From positions 62,001 to 126,000 of the forward strand of contig CAYXDO010000003.1 of assembly GCA_964463485.1 (NCBI GenBank): DNA of 64,000 nucleotides, read 5' to 3'. Below the pieces are notes generated by a model, which was not told the origin of the DNA, searched no databases, and saw only the letters and a program-made list of their open reading frames with translations. The DNA is from CAYXDO01 sp964463485. GTDB taxonomy: Bacteria > Myxococcota > Kuafuiibacteriia > Kuafuiibacteriales > Kuafuiibacteriaceae. The position numbers and the translations under genes are program-made. Shown piece after piece: positions 43,881 through 53,204 of this stretch; the first letter of the stretch is position 1; the number at the start of each line of letters is the position of its first letter.

Positions 43881-43981
43881 TGGCCATCGACGAATCCGAA
43901 GCGCGGCGCATCGCAGAGCGCGACGCCTTGCGCGCGTACAGAGATCTCGGCGAAATCATCTGGAAGCGCTACGAACAGTAG
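43880..43981 (+). CDS. 33-residue microprotein
   Basis: A very short ORF starting at ATG 43880 within the preceding stop. It encodes a charged, amphipathic helix-prone peptide (MAIDESEARRIAERDALRAY, then RDLGEIIWKRYEQ). It ends eight bases before the deaminase start. The tight packing on both sides and the GC-rich third positions favour a translated peptide. No function is known; a regulator or partner of the deaminase is a guess. Confidence 0.5.
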   Translation: MAIDESEARRIAERDALRAYRDLGEIIWKRYEQ

Positions 43982-43989
43982 GAAACGCA

Positions 43990-44460
43990 GTGAAAGAAAA
44001 GCACATTCGGATCCGCATCGAGCAGTGCCTCGCGCTGGCCAAGGCGAGCAACTGCACGCGTCGGAAGTTCGGCGCGCTGCTGCTGGACCCCACCCGCAAC
44101 GTGATCTTGATGGACGGCTACAACGGCGGCCCGCGGGGCGGCGGTGAGCTCTGCGGCGGCGATGTCTGTCTTCGAGATACGCTCGGGATCCAGTCCGGCA
44201 CGCGAATGGAGATCGGCTGCCACCACGCGGAAATGAATGTCATTTGCAACGCCGCGGCGAGTGGCGTGGCCACTCGCGGCGCCTGGCTCCTGATCACCGG
44301 CGAGCCCTGTGTATTGTGCGCCAAGCTGATTCACCACGCCGGCATCGTGAAAGTGATCATCGTGAAGGGCGGGTACGCGGGCGAAAACGGGGTCTCGTAT
44401 CTGCTCGAGCACGGCGTCGAGGTAGCCCAGGTCGACGGGCCGAGGGATCCGAGGCACTAG
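43990..44460 (+). CDS. dCMP deaminase-family protein
   Basis: A 156-residue zinc-dependent nucleotide deaminase, probably converting dCMP to dUMP for thymidylate synthesis. Zinc and catalytic motifs are CHHAEMN (His, Glu) and GEPCVLCAKLI (two Cys); AGIVKVIIVKGGY is typical of the dCMP deaminase/ComEB branch. An extra Cys-containing region (GGGELCGGDVCLRD) before the active site resembles the additional zinc-site region of T4-type dCMP deaminases. The start is GTG 43990, eight bases after the microprotein stop. Free-standing tRNA or cytidine deaminases are less likely because of the C-terminal pattern. Confidence 0.87.
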   Translation: MKEKHIRIRIEQCLALAKASNCTRRKFGALLLDPTRNVILMDGYNGGPRGGGELCGGDVCLRDTLGIQSGTRMEIGCHHAEMNVICNAAASGVATRGAWLLITGEPCVLCAKLIHHAGIVKVIIVKGGYAGENGVSYLLEHGVEVAQVDGPRDPRH

Positions 44461-44544
44461 CCTCGTGACGGGCTTCGGCCCTCAGGACGTCAATCAACCA
44501 AGTGCGATAATTGACTGCTTCATGAAGGAGCAGGCCCCGCGTGC

Positions 44545-45429
44545 TCAGCTTTGAGCGGAGAGTTGCCTCTCGACCTCTTCGATCGCCTGTTCGAGCTCCG
44601 CGGCGGTTTGGTATCGCTTGTCGGGGTCCGGCTCGAGGGCTCGTTCGAGCATCTTTGCGAGTTTGGGATCCATGTTAGGGGCGAGCTTGGCTACCGGGGG
44701 TGGGGTGCGTGAGGTAGCGAGCCTCATGATGCGTTGGCGGGGCGTTTCGGTCGCGTAGGGAACCTGGCCGACCACACACTCGAACAGCACGACGGCGAGT
44801 GAGTACAAATCGGCGCGGCCGTCGATTTCGCTCTTGGCTTGTTCTGGGGCCATGTACGGCACGGTGCCGACCATCATGCCGTCAGCGGTGAGTGTTCTGG
44901 CGGCGGCGCCGAGGAGCTTTGCGAAGCCGAGGTCGAGGAGCCTGACACCAGCAGGGTCGGAGCCGTGGCCGAGGAAGATATTCTCGGGTTTGACGTCGCG
45001 GTGGACGACGTTGACGCTGTGGAGACCGGCGAGGCCTCGAGCCACGCCGCGCGCGATGCTGCAGGCTTCGACGGCAGGGAGGCGGTTGCGGAGCTCGAGG
45101 AGGTCAGCGAGGTCCATGCCCGTGAGCCATTCGAGGATCAAGAGGAGGTGTCCATTCTTGCTTCGCCCGCGTCCGTAAGCACGAACGAGGTTGGGGTGTC
45201 GCAGTCCGAGCAGCACGTTGAATTCGCGCTCGAAGCGCTTGAGCGCCTCGGGGTCTACGACGCTCTCAGCCTTGAGCACCTTGAGGGCGACGCGTTTTCC
45301 GGAGCTTTCGTCGGTGGCCTCATAGATCTCCGCCATGCCGCCCTCTCGCAGTGCGGCGGTGACCCGAAACCGTTGAGCGACGACCTCGCCGGGAACGAGC
45401 AGTGGAGCTCGCTCGTGCATTCGCCTCAT
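44545..45429 (-). CDS. soluble Hanks-type Ser/Thr protein kinase
   Basis: A 294-residue cytoplasmic kinase with almost nothing beyond the catalytic domain. It has a Gly-rich loop LREGGMAEIYEA, the ATP-anchoring VALKVLK (K50), catalytic HRDVKPENIFL (D145), DLG in place of DFG (166-168), activation segment GTVPYMAPEQA and RADLYSLAVVLFE. No membrane or sensor domain is present. ATG 45429 is chosen; ATG 45420 has AGG three bases upstream and is also possible. It diverges from the TPR/NTT gene pair with only 73 bases between starts, so the two units may be co-regulated and the kinase might phosphorylate one of those proteins (inference). Confidence 0.92.
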   Translation of the reverse strand: MRRMHERAPLLVPGEVVAQRFRVTAALREGGMAEIYEATDESSGKRVALKVLKAESVVDPEALKRFEREFNVLLGLRHPNLVRAYGRGRSKNGHLLLILEWLTGMDLADLLELRNRLPAVEACSIARGVARGLAGLHSVNVVHRDVKPENIFLGHGSDPAGVRLLDLGFAKLLGAAARTLTADGMMVGTVPYMAPEQAKSEIDGRADLYSLAVVLFECVVGQVPYATETPRQRIMRLATSRTPPPVAKLAPNMDPKLAKMLERALEPDPDKRYQTAAELEQAIEEVERQLSAQS

Positions 45430-45502
45430 CAAGCCGTCATTTGCGACCTCACGCAAGTCCGTGCGCTGGATTGCGATCGGGAACTTGGATAGCGTTCGGG
45501 AG

Positions 45503-46891
45503 ATGGCACCCGATCCGGACGAGGGTGAGACCATCACGGAGGACCTCTTCGGGATTCTCACCGGCGACTTGCCTCGCCTTGGAGGAGCTAGTCTCGCAGA
45601 GCGGCTCCAGGCGCTCGATGCGGGTCGCCTCGAGTCGGTCTATTCCGCGGGTGAGTTGTCGGCAGAGGATCTCGACTCGGCGCTCGCCGGGATGATCGAG
45701 ACAGCCGAATACGAACGCGAGGCCGAGCTTGCGCAACTCGGCGCGATGATCAGCTCGTTCGAGGGGCCTGCGGATTCGCCCCGCGGCCGCCAACTCTCCG
45801 TGCTCATCGAACACATGGTGGACGAGCTTCGAGAGGAGCCCACCGGGTCGGGGCGGCGCGGACCGAGCTCGCCGCCCGACCCCGCTACAGCCGATCGGCC
45901 GACGACCTCGCCGCCTCCGCCCCCGCTCGAGGATTGGCCAGCCGTCGACACTGCGGAGATGGTGCTCGATCCGACGGAGATTACAGACTCGATCTCGCGT
46001 CGACGGGCACCCGTCGAGCTGTCGCTCCCAGAGTCTCCCTGGGACGCGACCCCGCGGGAGCGCGAGCCATCGGTCGCGATCCTCATCGAAGATGTCGCAC
46101 CCGAGCCCTACGACGCAAACAAAGTAGCCGCGGAGCTCTCCGAGCTGTCGGCCGCGCTCGCCGAATGGTCGACGAAGAGCGCTGCCGAGATCCTCGGCGT
46201 CGGTGGAGTGGAGCCGCCAGAGATCCGGGATCGCCTACACGACCTCCGCGAGCGCTACGCTCCCAAGGGCTTGGACGCGCCGGAAGTCCGGATGAAGAAA
46301 CACGAAGTGCTCGCCGTGCTCATCCACGCACTCGGAACCATGTCCGAGGCGGAGGGTGGAGGTGGCGTGTCCGAGCGTCATGAGAATTTCGCGCGACTCG
46401 CACTTCGGCGTCCGACCGCCTCGGGAGAGGAGGATCCGGTTCGTGCACGGAGGTTTCTTGGCGTTGCGCGGGCGATGGTGCGAGGTGCCGACTATCGATC
46501 CGCGCACGACGCGCTCGATCGGGCGCGTGAGTCGGCGGCGGCTGTGTCTGGCATCGTCGAAGTCTGGCGGGCTTACGTGCGAGCGCTGTCCGAGAAGGAC
46601 AACCGAGTGTCCGTGGAGATTGCACGGCACGCGATCGAACACGAGCTCGCGGGATCTGCTTTGAGCACCGAAGATCGAGCCGAAGCGAATCTGCTCCTAG
46701 GTCGCGTCTATCGGCGGTTGGACCGTCCGGCGGAATCGCACGAGGCCTTCAAGCGGGCGTATCTCATCGATCCCAATGATCCGGAGACCGCCAAGGAGCT
46801 AGACGAGTCGATCGAGCATCGTCGTCGGAACGTCTTGATGCTCCGCGAAGCCTTGCGCGACAGCGTGCTGCTGAGCGAGGACGACGAGTGA
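45503..46891 (+). CDS. TPR-containing protein coupled to the transporter fusion
   Basis: A 462-residue soluble protein. The N-terminal 120 residues are helical (EDLFGILTGDLPRLGGASLAERL), then a Pro/Ser/Arg-rich, probably disordered segment (about 115-200) leads to a helical middle and C-terminal TPR units. The TPR units are ARAMVRGADYRSAHDALDRARE, ANLLLGRVYRRLDRPAESHEAFKRAYLIDPNDP. ATG 45503 is used, although the GGGAG before it is immediately adjacent; GTG 45461 is an alternative. Its stop overlaps the GTG of the transporter gene (GTGA, 46888-46891). No signal peptide is seen. It is probably a scaffold for the coupled membrane protein. Confidence 0.78.
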   Translation: MAPDPDEGETITEDLFGILTGDLPRLGGASLAERLQALDAGRLESVYSAGELSAEDLDSALAGMIETAEYEREAELAQLGAMISSFEGPADSPRGRQLSVLIEHMVDELREEPTGSGRRGPSSPPDPATADRPTTSPPPPPLEDWPAVDTAEMVLDPTEITDSISRRRAPVELSLPESPWDATPREREPSVAILIEDVAPEPYDANKVAAELSELSAALAEWSTKSAAEILGVGGVEPPEIRDRLHDLRERYAPKGLDAPEVRMKKHEVLAVLIHALGTMSEAEGGGGVSERHENFARLALRRPTASGEEDPVRARRFLGVARAMVRGADYRSAHDALDRARESAAAVSGIVEVWRAYVRALSEKDNRVSVEIARHAIEHELAGSALSTEDRAEANLLLGRVYRRLDRPAESHEAFKRAYLIDPNDPETAKELDESIEHRRRNVLMLREALRDSVLLSEDDE

Positions 46892-49737
46892 TCTCCGACT
46901 CGAAGGCGTTTCTCCACGCTTTTCGTATTCGACCCGGCGAGGGTCGTCGAGTCGCGTTGATGTTCACTTACAGCCTCGCGATCGTCTCGGCGTTCATCGT
47001 CGGTCGCACGGTTCGCGACGCGCTGTTTCTCTCCAAGTATTCGGTGGAGCGGCTTCCGCTGATGTACGTCGGCGTGGCGGTTTGCGTCGCCTCGTTCTCG
47101 CTCGTGTACGGGCGCTACGCGGACCGATTTCGTCGCGATCACCTGATCCTGTCGACGCTCTTGGTGTCCGGTCTGCTGGTGGTGATCGGTTGGGTTGGGC
47201 TCTCGTTTTTTCCGGCGCCGTTCATGTACCCGGCGCTCTACGTGTTCGTGGAGATCGTCGGAGTCGTGACGATCGTTCAGTTCTGGACGTTCGCCAACGA
47301 TCTGATGAGCTCGCGTGAGGGCAAGCGGCTCTTTGGCATCGTAGGCGCCGGCGGAGTGCTTTCGAACGTGGTGTGCGGCTTCCCGTTGGGCGCGGTCGCC
47401 GCGCGTGTGCACTCGGAGCACTTGCTGCTCTTCATCGTCGCGTTGTTCGGACTGGCGGCATGGATGGTTCGAAAGCTGTCGGTGGACGCGAAGGCCGAGC
47501 TCGAGTCGCGCCCTCGTTCGATGCGTCCGATGACGAAGAGAGGTGGACCTTTTTTGGGGAGCCCTCATCTGTCGCTGATCGCGGGGATCGTGTTGGTGAC
47601 GGTGTTGACGACGACGTTCATCGACTACCAGCTCAAGGTCGCGGCGCGTGAGGCCTTCGCGGGCCGTTCCACCGAGCTCGCGTCGTTCTTCGGTTACTTT
47701 TACGGCTTCACCGGGGTGCTCTCTTGTTTCGTGCAGTTCTTCGTCACGACGAGATTGCTCGAGCGGTACGGCGTGGTGGTTGCGTTGTTCGTCCTTCCGA
47801 CGGCGCTCGCGTTCGGGAGTGTGGGTCTGTTGCTGGTGCCGCTCGTGCCGGGACTCACCGCGGCTTCGCTGGCCAAGGGCTCGGAGCACGTCTTGCGGTA
47901 CACGGTGAACGACTCGACGATGCAACTGCTCTACAATCCGGTTCCATCGGATCAGCGCGGCCGAGCCAAGTCCTTCATCGACGGCGTGCTCAAGCCGTCG
48001 GGGATTGGTGTGGCGGGCATTGCGATACTCTTCATGTCGCAGTCGATGCGTCCAGAGACATTCAGTCTGTCGCTCGCGGCGCTCGATCTGGTGTTTGCGT
48101 TGGGTTGGCTCGTGATGGTCGTGGCGATGCGACATCGGTATGTTTCCTCGTTGCTCGAGACGCTGCGGTCGAGGCGGCTCGAGCCGGCGGCGCCGTTGGA
48201 TGATGAGGGTGCGCTGAGTGTATTGGGGGCCGCGTTGTCGAGCGCGGACGACTCAGAGGTGCTTCACGCGCTCGAGCTGATTCCTGCGGTGAGTCGGGAT
48301 CGGGCTCGGCTCGTGCGCCCGTTGGTCGCACACGGCTCGCCGGAGGTGCGTTTGCGCGCGATGCAACTCTTGGCGCGGTTTGGCAACGCGCGGGACGCGG
48401 AGCTCACGCGGAGCCGATTTGGGGACGAGGACGCTCGTGTGCGTCGCGCTGCGGTGGAGGCGCACGCGGCGCTCGCGAGGGGAGGCATCTTGGCGGGTCG
48501 GGCGCTGTTGTCTGACCCGAGCTTGGACGTCCGCGCGGCGACCGTGGCGGGGCTGCTCAAACACGGAGGGGCAGAGGGGCGTGTCGTGGCGACCCCAGCG
48601 CTCTCGTCGATGATTTCGAGCGCGGACGGAGCGGAGCGTCGGGCCGCGGCGTTGGTTCTCGGGGAGCTCGATCGAAGCGAACAGAGTGATCGAGAAGCGC
48701 TCGGGAAGCTCGCCAGCGATACCGACGTGAGCGTGCGTCGGGCGGCCATCGAAGCGGTCGGAAACCTCGGAGCGATCGACCTGTTGCCAAAGGTGATCGA
48801 CGCTCTTGGCTCTTTGGAGACCTCGCGCGTTTGTCGCCAAGCGCTGATGCGGTTCGGACCAGGCGCAGAGGGCGCGCTCTTGATTGGCCTGGCGAGCTCC
48901 GGCGTTTCAGTACGGCGGGAGCTCTTGCGGGCGTTGTCCCGGGTGGGTGGCACAGCGACCGTCAAGGCGCTCGCCGAGGCCGCGCTCGCGAGCGACGAAG
49001 GGACGCGTTCGGCAGCGGTCAATTCGCTCGCTGAGCTCGTCGCGGTCAGACCGCACCTTCGGTTGTCCGCCGACGAGCTCATGAGAGCGTTGAAGCACAT
49101 CTCTGCGTTGGCAGAGAGAGACGCGGAGGCTCTGGTCAGGCTCAGGCTCGACGCTGAAGACCTGCTTCGGTTCACGCTCGACGAGCGCCGCCATCGGCAC
49201 GTGGCCCACGCCTTCCGACTCCTCGAGGCTCGATACCCCAAGCGCGGGTTGGGGCTGGCTCATGCGAATCTGGAGTCTCCCGAAAAAACCAAGAGAGCCA
49301 ACGCGCTCGAGGTCGTAGAAAACGTGCTCGATGGCGAGGAGGCGCGCCTCCTCATGCCGCTGCTCGAAGAGATCGCCGGGACCGTGCCAGCAGGGCCTGC
49401 GCGCGTGGCAAAGGGATTGGCAAGCCTTGGTCTGCCCGAGATGACTCCGTCAGACATGAAGTCCGCGCTCTTGAGTGATCGCAGCGCCTGGGTCCGGAGT
49501 GTGGCGATTCGAAGTCTCTTCAAGACGGATCCAGAGCTCGTGCGAGAAGCACTCCCGGTTTTGCTCGAGGACAGAGATCCGTTGGTCGAGGAGACACTCC
49601 TGGCTGCATTGGCTGAGTTTCCGAATCCTCGGGTCTTGGATTCGGCGCCGGTGCGCGTCCTGATTCGAAGGGCCGAAGCGAGCCCGTCGGCGTTCGTTCA
49701 AGAGGCGGGACGTGCCTTGTCGACGGCGCTGTCCTGA
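46888..49737 (+). CDS. NTT-like nucleotide transporter fused to HEAT repeats
   Basis: A 949-residue fusion. Residues about 20-425 form a polytopic membrane domain with roughly 10-12 helices, resembling bacterial ATP/ADP-translocase-family (NTT, TlcA/Npt) proteins. It includes SAFIVGRTVRDALFLSKYSVERLPLMYVGVA, VQFWTFANDLMSSREGKRLFG and SEHVLRYTVNDSTMQLLYNPVPSDQRGRAKSFIDGV. The remaining 520 residues are HEAT-type helical repeats (VRLRAMQLLARFG, DVSVRRAAIEAVGNLG, WVRSVAIRSLF) expected in the cytoplasm. The family is best known for importing ATP in intracellular bacteria and plastids; in free-living bacteria its substrate is unproven. GTG 46888 overlaps the TPR stop. An MFS-like carrier is the alternative reading. 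Confidence 0.82.
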   Translation: MISDSKAFLHAFRIRPGEGRRVALMFTYSLAIVSAFIVGRTVRDALFLSKYSVERLPLMYVGVAVCVASFSLVYGRYADRFRRDHLILSTLLVSGLLVVIGWVGLSFFPAPFMYPALYVFVEIVGVVTIVQFWTFANDLMSSREGKRLFGIVGAGGVLSNVVCGFPLGAVAARVHSEHLLLFIVALFGLAAWMVRKLSVDAKAELESRPRSMRPMTKRGGPFLGSPHLSLIAGIVLVTVLTTTFIDYQLKVAAREAFAGRSTELASFFGYFYGFTGVLSCFVQFFVTTRLLERYGVVVALFVLPTALAFGSVGLLLVPLVPGLTAASLAKGSEHVLRYTVNDSTMQLLYNPVPSDQRGRAKSFIDGVLKPSGIGVAGIAILFMSQSMRPETFSLSLAALDLVFALGWLVMVVAMRHRYVSSLLETLRSRRLEPAAPLDDEGALSVLGAALSSADDSEVLHALELIPAVSRDRARLVRPLVAHGSPEVRLRAMQLLARFGNARDAELTRSRFGDEDARVRRAAVEAHAALARGGILAGRALLSDPSLDVRAATVAGLLKHGGAEGRVVATPALSSMISSADGAERRAAALVLGELDRSEQSDREALGKLASDTDVSVRRAAIEAVGNLGAIDLLPKVIDALGSLETSRVCRQALMRFGPGAEGALLIGLASSGVSVRRELLRALSRVGGTATVKALAEAALASDEGTRSAAVNSLAELVAVRPHLRLSADELMRALKHISALAERDAEALVRLRLDAEDLLRFTLDERRHRHVAHAFRLLEARYPKRGLGLAHANLESPEKTKRANALEVVENVLDGEEARLLMPLLEEIAGTVPAGPARVAKGLASLGLPEMTPSDMKSALLSDRSAWVRSVAIRSLFKTDPELVREALPVLLEDRDPLVEETLLAALAEFPNPRVLDSAPVRVLIRRAEASPSAFVQEAGRALSTALS

Positions 49738-49984
49738 AGCGCTACGTCTGAGTTCCATTTGCTGGCGCCCCGACAGCCACGCTGTGCCAGCGGGATCCTC
49801 ACTACGTTGGCCCTCCAACGAATTCGAAGGCTGCGCACGCGTCGCGCCAGCGGGTGTCGGGACGTGATTCCTTCGCCTTTGGCCTCACCCTGTTCCTGAG
49901 AAAGGGTCTGGCACCAGCGATGCAGCCCAGCACAACCTCAATCGGCGGGCGACGGGGGGCGTCCGCGCCGGGAAAGGGAATCGA
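49738..49984. other. non-coding gap before the RTX-like gene
   Basis: These 247 bases show no gene. Related short words occur (GCCAGCGGGATCC, CGCCAGCGGGTGTCGG, CTGGCACCAGCG) without clean symmetry. GGGAAAGGGAATCG gives the ribosome site of the next gene. Confidence 0.4.
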
Positions 49985-52090
49985 ATGAAATCGTGGTTGG
50001 CTGGAGCGCTCGCGGGATTGGTCGCCGGCGCTCTCATGGGCTGCGGCGGAGACTCGCTCGGAGTCGCTGACGATAGTCTCTCTCTGACGGTGGCGGACAA
50101 CTGTCCGGTGGGCGCGAACCTCATCATGGGCGGACTCACCGATGACACGATCATCGGAACGGATGGTGTCGACTGCATCTTTGCGGGCGCAGGCAACGAC
50201 ACGATCTCTGGCCGCAAAGGCAACGACTGGATTTACGGCGAAGCCGGTGACGACGTCATCGACGGCGAAGCCGGAAACGACAAGATTTGGGGCGGCGACG
50301 ACAACGATACTCTCCGGGGCGGGGACGGCAACGACGAGGTCTTTGGCCTTCATGGGAACGACCATGTGTACGGAGGCCCGGGGGACGACGTCGTGGGCGG
50401 CAACGAAGGGGATGACTTCGTGTACGGAGAGGCCGGGCGAGATCGCCTTTATGGCCATTCCGGAGACGATCAAATCTTCGGAGCCGGGTCGGCCGATCGA
50501 ATCTGGGGCGGACCGGGAGCTGATTTGATCAACGCCGGAGATGGTGAAGATGACATCTTGGGCGGGGACGGCCCTGACACCATCACGACCGGGGCAGGCA
50601 CGGACCGCGCGGACGGGCAAGCTGACTGCGACATCGTGGACGGAGCTCCCGACGCGGACTGTGTCGTGTGCGGCGATGGGACACTCGAGCCGCCGGAGCA
50701 GTGTGAGCTCGACGCCGACTGCGCGGCGGGGCAAGTCTGCACCGCCTGCGCCTGCGTGGACGTCGCACTCTGTGGCAACGGAGTCCTCGACCCGCTCGCT
50801 GGCGAGGTCTGTGATCCAACGGCGGTGCCTACAGGCTGTGCGGCCGGAACGACTTGCACCCCTGACTGTCTCGCGTGCGCACCGGTTGCGATGTGCGGCA
50901 ATGGCGCCCTCGACGGTGGAGAAGAGTGTGATCCGACAGCTGCTCCAACGGGTTGTGCGGGCGGAGTCGTTTGCCTCGTCGATTGTACGTGCGACATCGC
51001 GTTGTTGTGCGGCAACGGAATCCTCGAGGCGGGTGAGGCCTGTGATCCGCCAGGAGGCGGCTGCGCCTCTGGCTTCACCTGCAGCATCGGCGACGGCTGT
51101 GTGTGCGTGCCCTCGTCGACGACCAACCGACCGTTCGCGGTCTTGCACGCCGCAGACGATGCGGGGCTCGTGAGCGTGTATGACGCTGCGGTCTCTCTGA
51201 TCGAGCTGCCGGACGCTCTCTTTACCGCCTTGCTGACGACCGGTCCCGGCGTGATTCTCGATGGAAGTTACACCGCGGTCGGACTCAATCCCGGAGCCAA
51301 CATGAACGTGAGCGCCTTTGCGGCGATGCGGCTGGGTTGGGACGATCTCGGAGCGCCTGAAGTGGGTGGCACGCTCGATCCTAGCCTCGGCGGGACCGTC
51401 GGCTTCCGCGGACGCCTCGATCCGGCTCTGGCCTTCGAAGAGGACGTGCTCTCGCCAGGCTGCCTCTGTGAGGGCCACGGCGTGCGCGCGGATGAAGACG
51501 TCGTGGGTGCGCTCGAGGGCGGCTTTGCTCTGTCCAACAACCATCTGATCAACGGCACGGTGACTCAGTTCGCCTACGCCTATGACGCAGCGGCCCGAGC
51601 TTGGATCGTGCGGAGTGTTTGGAACGCGGGTGACTTGCAAGTGAGAATGGACTCGGCGCTGCGTCGAGACGACATGTATCTCACTCAGACCATTCGGCTC
51701 ACGAACGTATCCGCGACGAACACGATCCGAAACATCCGCTTCAATCGCTCGCTCGACTACGACGTGCCTCCTGGTCACTTCGCCGACGACTCGTTCGCGT
51801 TCTTGTACCCATTCACGCCATCGGTCGCGAGCGTGCCGCAACTCATCCGGTCGCTCGACAACGATTCGCCGCGAGCGTACGGCGTCGCGACGGTCTCCCC
51901 GCAGATGGTGTGCGCGAACGGAATCACGTTCATGTCGACCGATCCGGACGTCATCCTCGCAGGAGACCAAAACGGAAGCGGTATTCTGGATTGCAACGAG
52001 GATCCCGTCTCGGGGAGCCCAGGCGACCGTTCGAGCTCCTTCGTGTTCAGGACGCTCGACCTCGCTCCGGGTGAGTCGGCGTCGTTGTGA
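49985..52090 (+). CDS. lipoprotein with RTX calcium-binding repeats and Cys-rich modules
   Basis: A 701-residue lipoprotein (ATG 49985, signal ending GALMGC). Residues about 55-210 contain some 17 RTX nonapeptides of the GGxGxDxhxG type (AGAGNDTISG, GEAGDDVIDG, GGDGNDEVFG), which fold into a calcium-filled beta-roll. Next (about 225-375) come four Cys-rich modules beginning CGNGVLDPLAGEVCDPT, CGNGALDGGEECDPT, CGNGILEAGEACDPP, the DUF4215-like pattern common in Myxococcota. The C-terminal part (about 380-701) has a beta-rich domain (PFAVLHAADDAGLVSVYD, TQTIRLTNVSATNTIRNIRFNRSLDYD). There is no protease or toxin domain, and RTX repeats are N-terminal rather than near a C-terminal secretion signal. 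It is a probable surface structural protein. Confidence 0.87.
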   Translation: MKSWLAGALAGLVAGALMGCGGDSLGVADDSLSLTVADNCPVGANLIMGGLTDDTIIGTDGVDCIFAGAGNDTISGRKGNDWIYGEAGDDVIDGEAGNDKIWGGDDNDTLRGGDGNDEVFGLHGNDHVYGGPGDDVVGGNEGDDFVYGEAGRDRLYGHSGDDQIFGAGSADRIWGGPGADLINAGDGEDDILGGDGPDTITTGAGTDRADGQADCDIVDGAPDADCVVCGDGTLEPPEQCELDADCAAGQVCTACACVDVALCGNGVLDPLAGEVCDPTAVPTGCAAGTTCTPDCLACAPVAMCGNGALDGGEECDPTAAPTGCAGGVVCLVDCTCDIALLCGNGILEAGEACDPPGGGCASGFTCSIGDGCVCVPSSTTNRPFAVLHAADDAGLVSVYDAAVSLIELPDALFTALLTTGPGVILDGSYTAVGLNPGANMNVSAFAAMRLGWDDLGAPEVGGTLDPSLGGTVGFRGRLDPALAFEEDVLSPGCLCEGHGVRADEDVVGALEGGFALSNNHLINGTVTQFAYAYDAAARAWIVRSVWNAGDLQVRMDSALRRDDMYLTQTIRLTNVSATNTIRNIRFNRSLDYDVPPGHFADDSFAFLYPFTPSVASVPQLIRSLDNDSPRAYGVATVSPQMVCANGITFMSTDPDVILAGDQNGSGILDCNEDPVSGSPGDRSSSFVFRTLDLAPGESASL

Positions 52091-52207
52091 ATTTCGACCG
52101 GCTCCTCGCTCCGGCCTGACTCCGCACGTCGTGACCCATCCCTCTGGTTAGCATTGGGTCCCGGTCGTCTCTGCCTCTTCATCGCCACGTACTGATCGGC
52201 ATTGGGC

Positions 52208-53083
52208 CTAACCGCCCAGACCCCGATCGTTGACCTCAAGCGTCACCTCTTCGTCGCCACGGGTCGCCAGGAAGATCGACAAACCCACGCCCAACACGCC
52301 GACTCCGACTGCTGCCCATACCCACCAGCCGATCCCTTCGGACTGAGCCTCCACGGCAAAGCTCAACGGGTCGCGCGTCGTTCCGTTCTCGGCCAAGACT
52401 CCGTCCCAACGATCGACCGCGCGCACGAAGTACTCGATTTTGTACCCTTCCGGGTCCGGAGGAAGCGAAAGCGCGGGAATGACAATCGAGACGTTGTCGT
52501 CCGCGCGAGCGCTCGCGACCGTAAATATTTTCACGCCTTGGCGACGAAAGTAGACCTTGACCTCGTCGACGAGGCGGAGGCGGTCGATGACTTTCACTTT
52601 CAGCGAGACGGGCGTGTTCGGAAGGACGTCCTTGGGCGCCTCGTGCTCGATTCGAAGCTCGGGGGTATGGTGTGGCCCATCCTCGTAGCAATCCCTGATT
52701 TTCGGAGCTAGGTTCGATGGGAGGGTCCAGGTTGGGTTCAGATTCAGGAAGATCTCGAAGTCCCGATGGCAGCGCTCCGGCTCTCCCAGCACCGCGTCGA
52801 CGTACGCCTTGAGTCGGTATATCTCCGCGAGATCGCTTCTGCAATTGTTCGAGTATTCGATGGCGCGCTGGAGGGTCCGGGCCGCCTCTTCGAATTGCAG
52901 CTCGTCATACTGCTCCCGAGCTCGCGGCAAGTGAGGGTTGGTTCGACAGTCGGCGCTGTCCGTACCCTGGGCAGCGGCGCTCGAGGTGTAGACCGAGAGT
53001 GTGATGATCAACTGTGGAAGGGCCTTGCACGAGGCTCGAAGTCGTCGGCGAGTCGCAGCGAGCTTCACGATCACTTGGAGCAC
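52208..53083 (-). CDS. exported protein with TPR-like segment and C-terminal membrane anchor
   Basis: A protein of up to 291 residues with an N-terminal signal (QLIITLSVYTSSAAAQ). The start may be GTG 53083, 53074 or 53068; the last gives the most typical signal. After the signal, REQYDELQFEEAARTLQRAIEYSNNCRSDLAEIYRLKAYVDAVLGEPERCHRDFEIFLNLNP is TPR-like with two Cys. An Ig-like beta domain (PELRIEHEAPKDVLPNTPVSLKVKVID) follows, then a single membrane segment (WWVWAAVGVGVLGVGLSIFLA) and a short acidic tail. This layout occurs widely in Myxococcota without known function. It diverges from the lipoprotein gene at 53205. Confidence 0.78.
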   Translation of the reverse strand: MLQVIVKLAATRRRLRASCKALPQLIITLSVYTSSAAAQGTDSADCRTNPHLPRAREQYDELQFEEAARTLQRAIEYSNNCRSDLAEIYRLKAYVDAVLGEPERCHRDFEIFLNLNPTWTLPSNLAPKIRDCYEDGPHHTPELRIEHEAPKDVLPNTPVSLKVKVIDRLRLVDEVKVYFRRQGVKIFTVASARADDNVSIVIPALSLPPDPEGYKIEYFVRAVDRWDGVLAENGTTRDPLSFAVEAQSEGIGWWVWAAVGVGVLGVGLSIFLATRGDEEVTLEVNDRGLGG

Positions 53084-53204
53084 CGATCCGCGGAAGTCGG
53101 CTCATTTTTCGAGCTCGATTCTCCGACTTTGTCGTGCTCGCCTGGCCGGTAGGCGAGTGGGGCGGGTCCGGAAGGCGCTCAGAGTCCCCGAGCGTATCAA
53201 GCTG

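Noticed and set aside
49802..51970. 722-codon open frame on the minus strand
   Set aside because: It lies wholly opposite the RTX/Cys-rich lipoprotein, whose repeats and signal peptide are unmistakable. The antisense product is His/Arg/Val-rich noise produced by the repeated codons.
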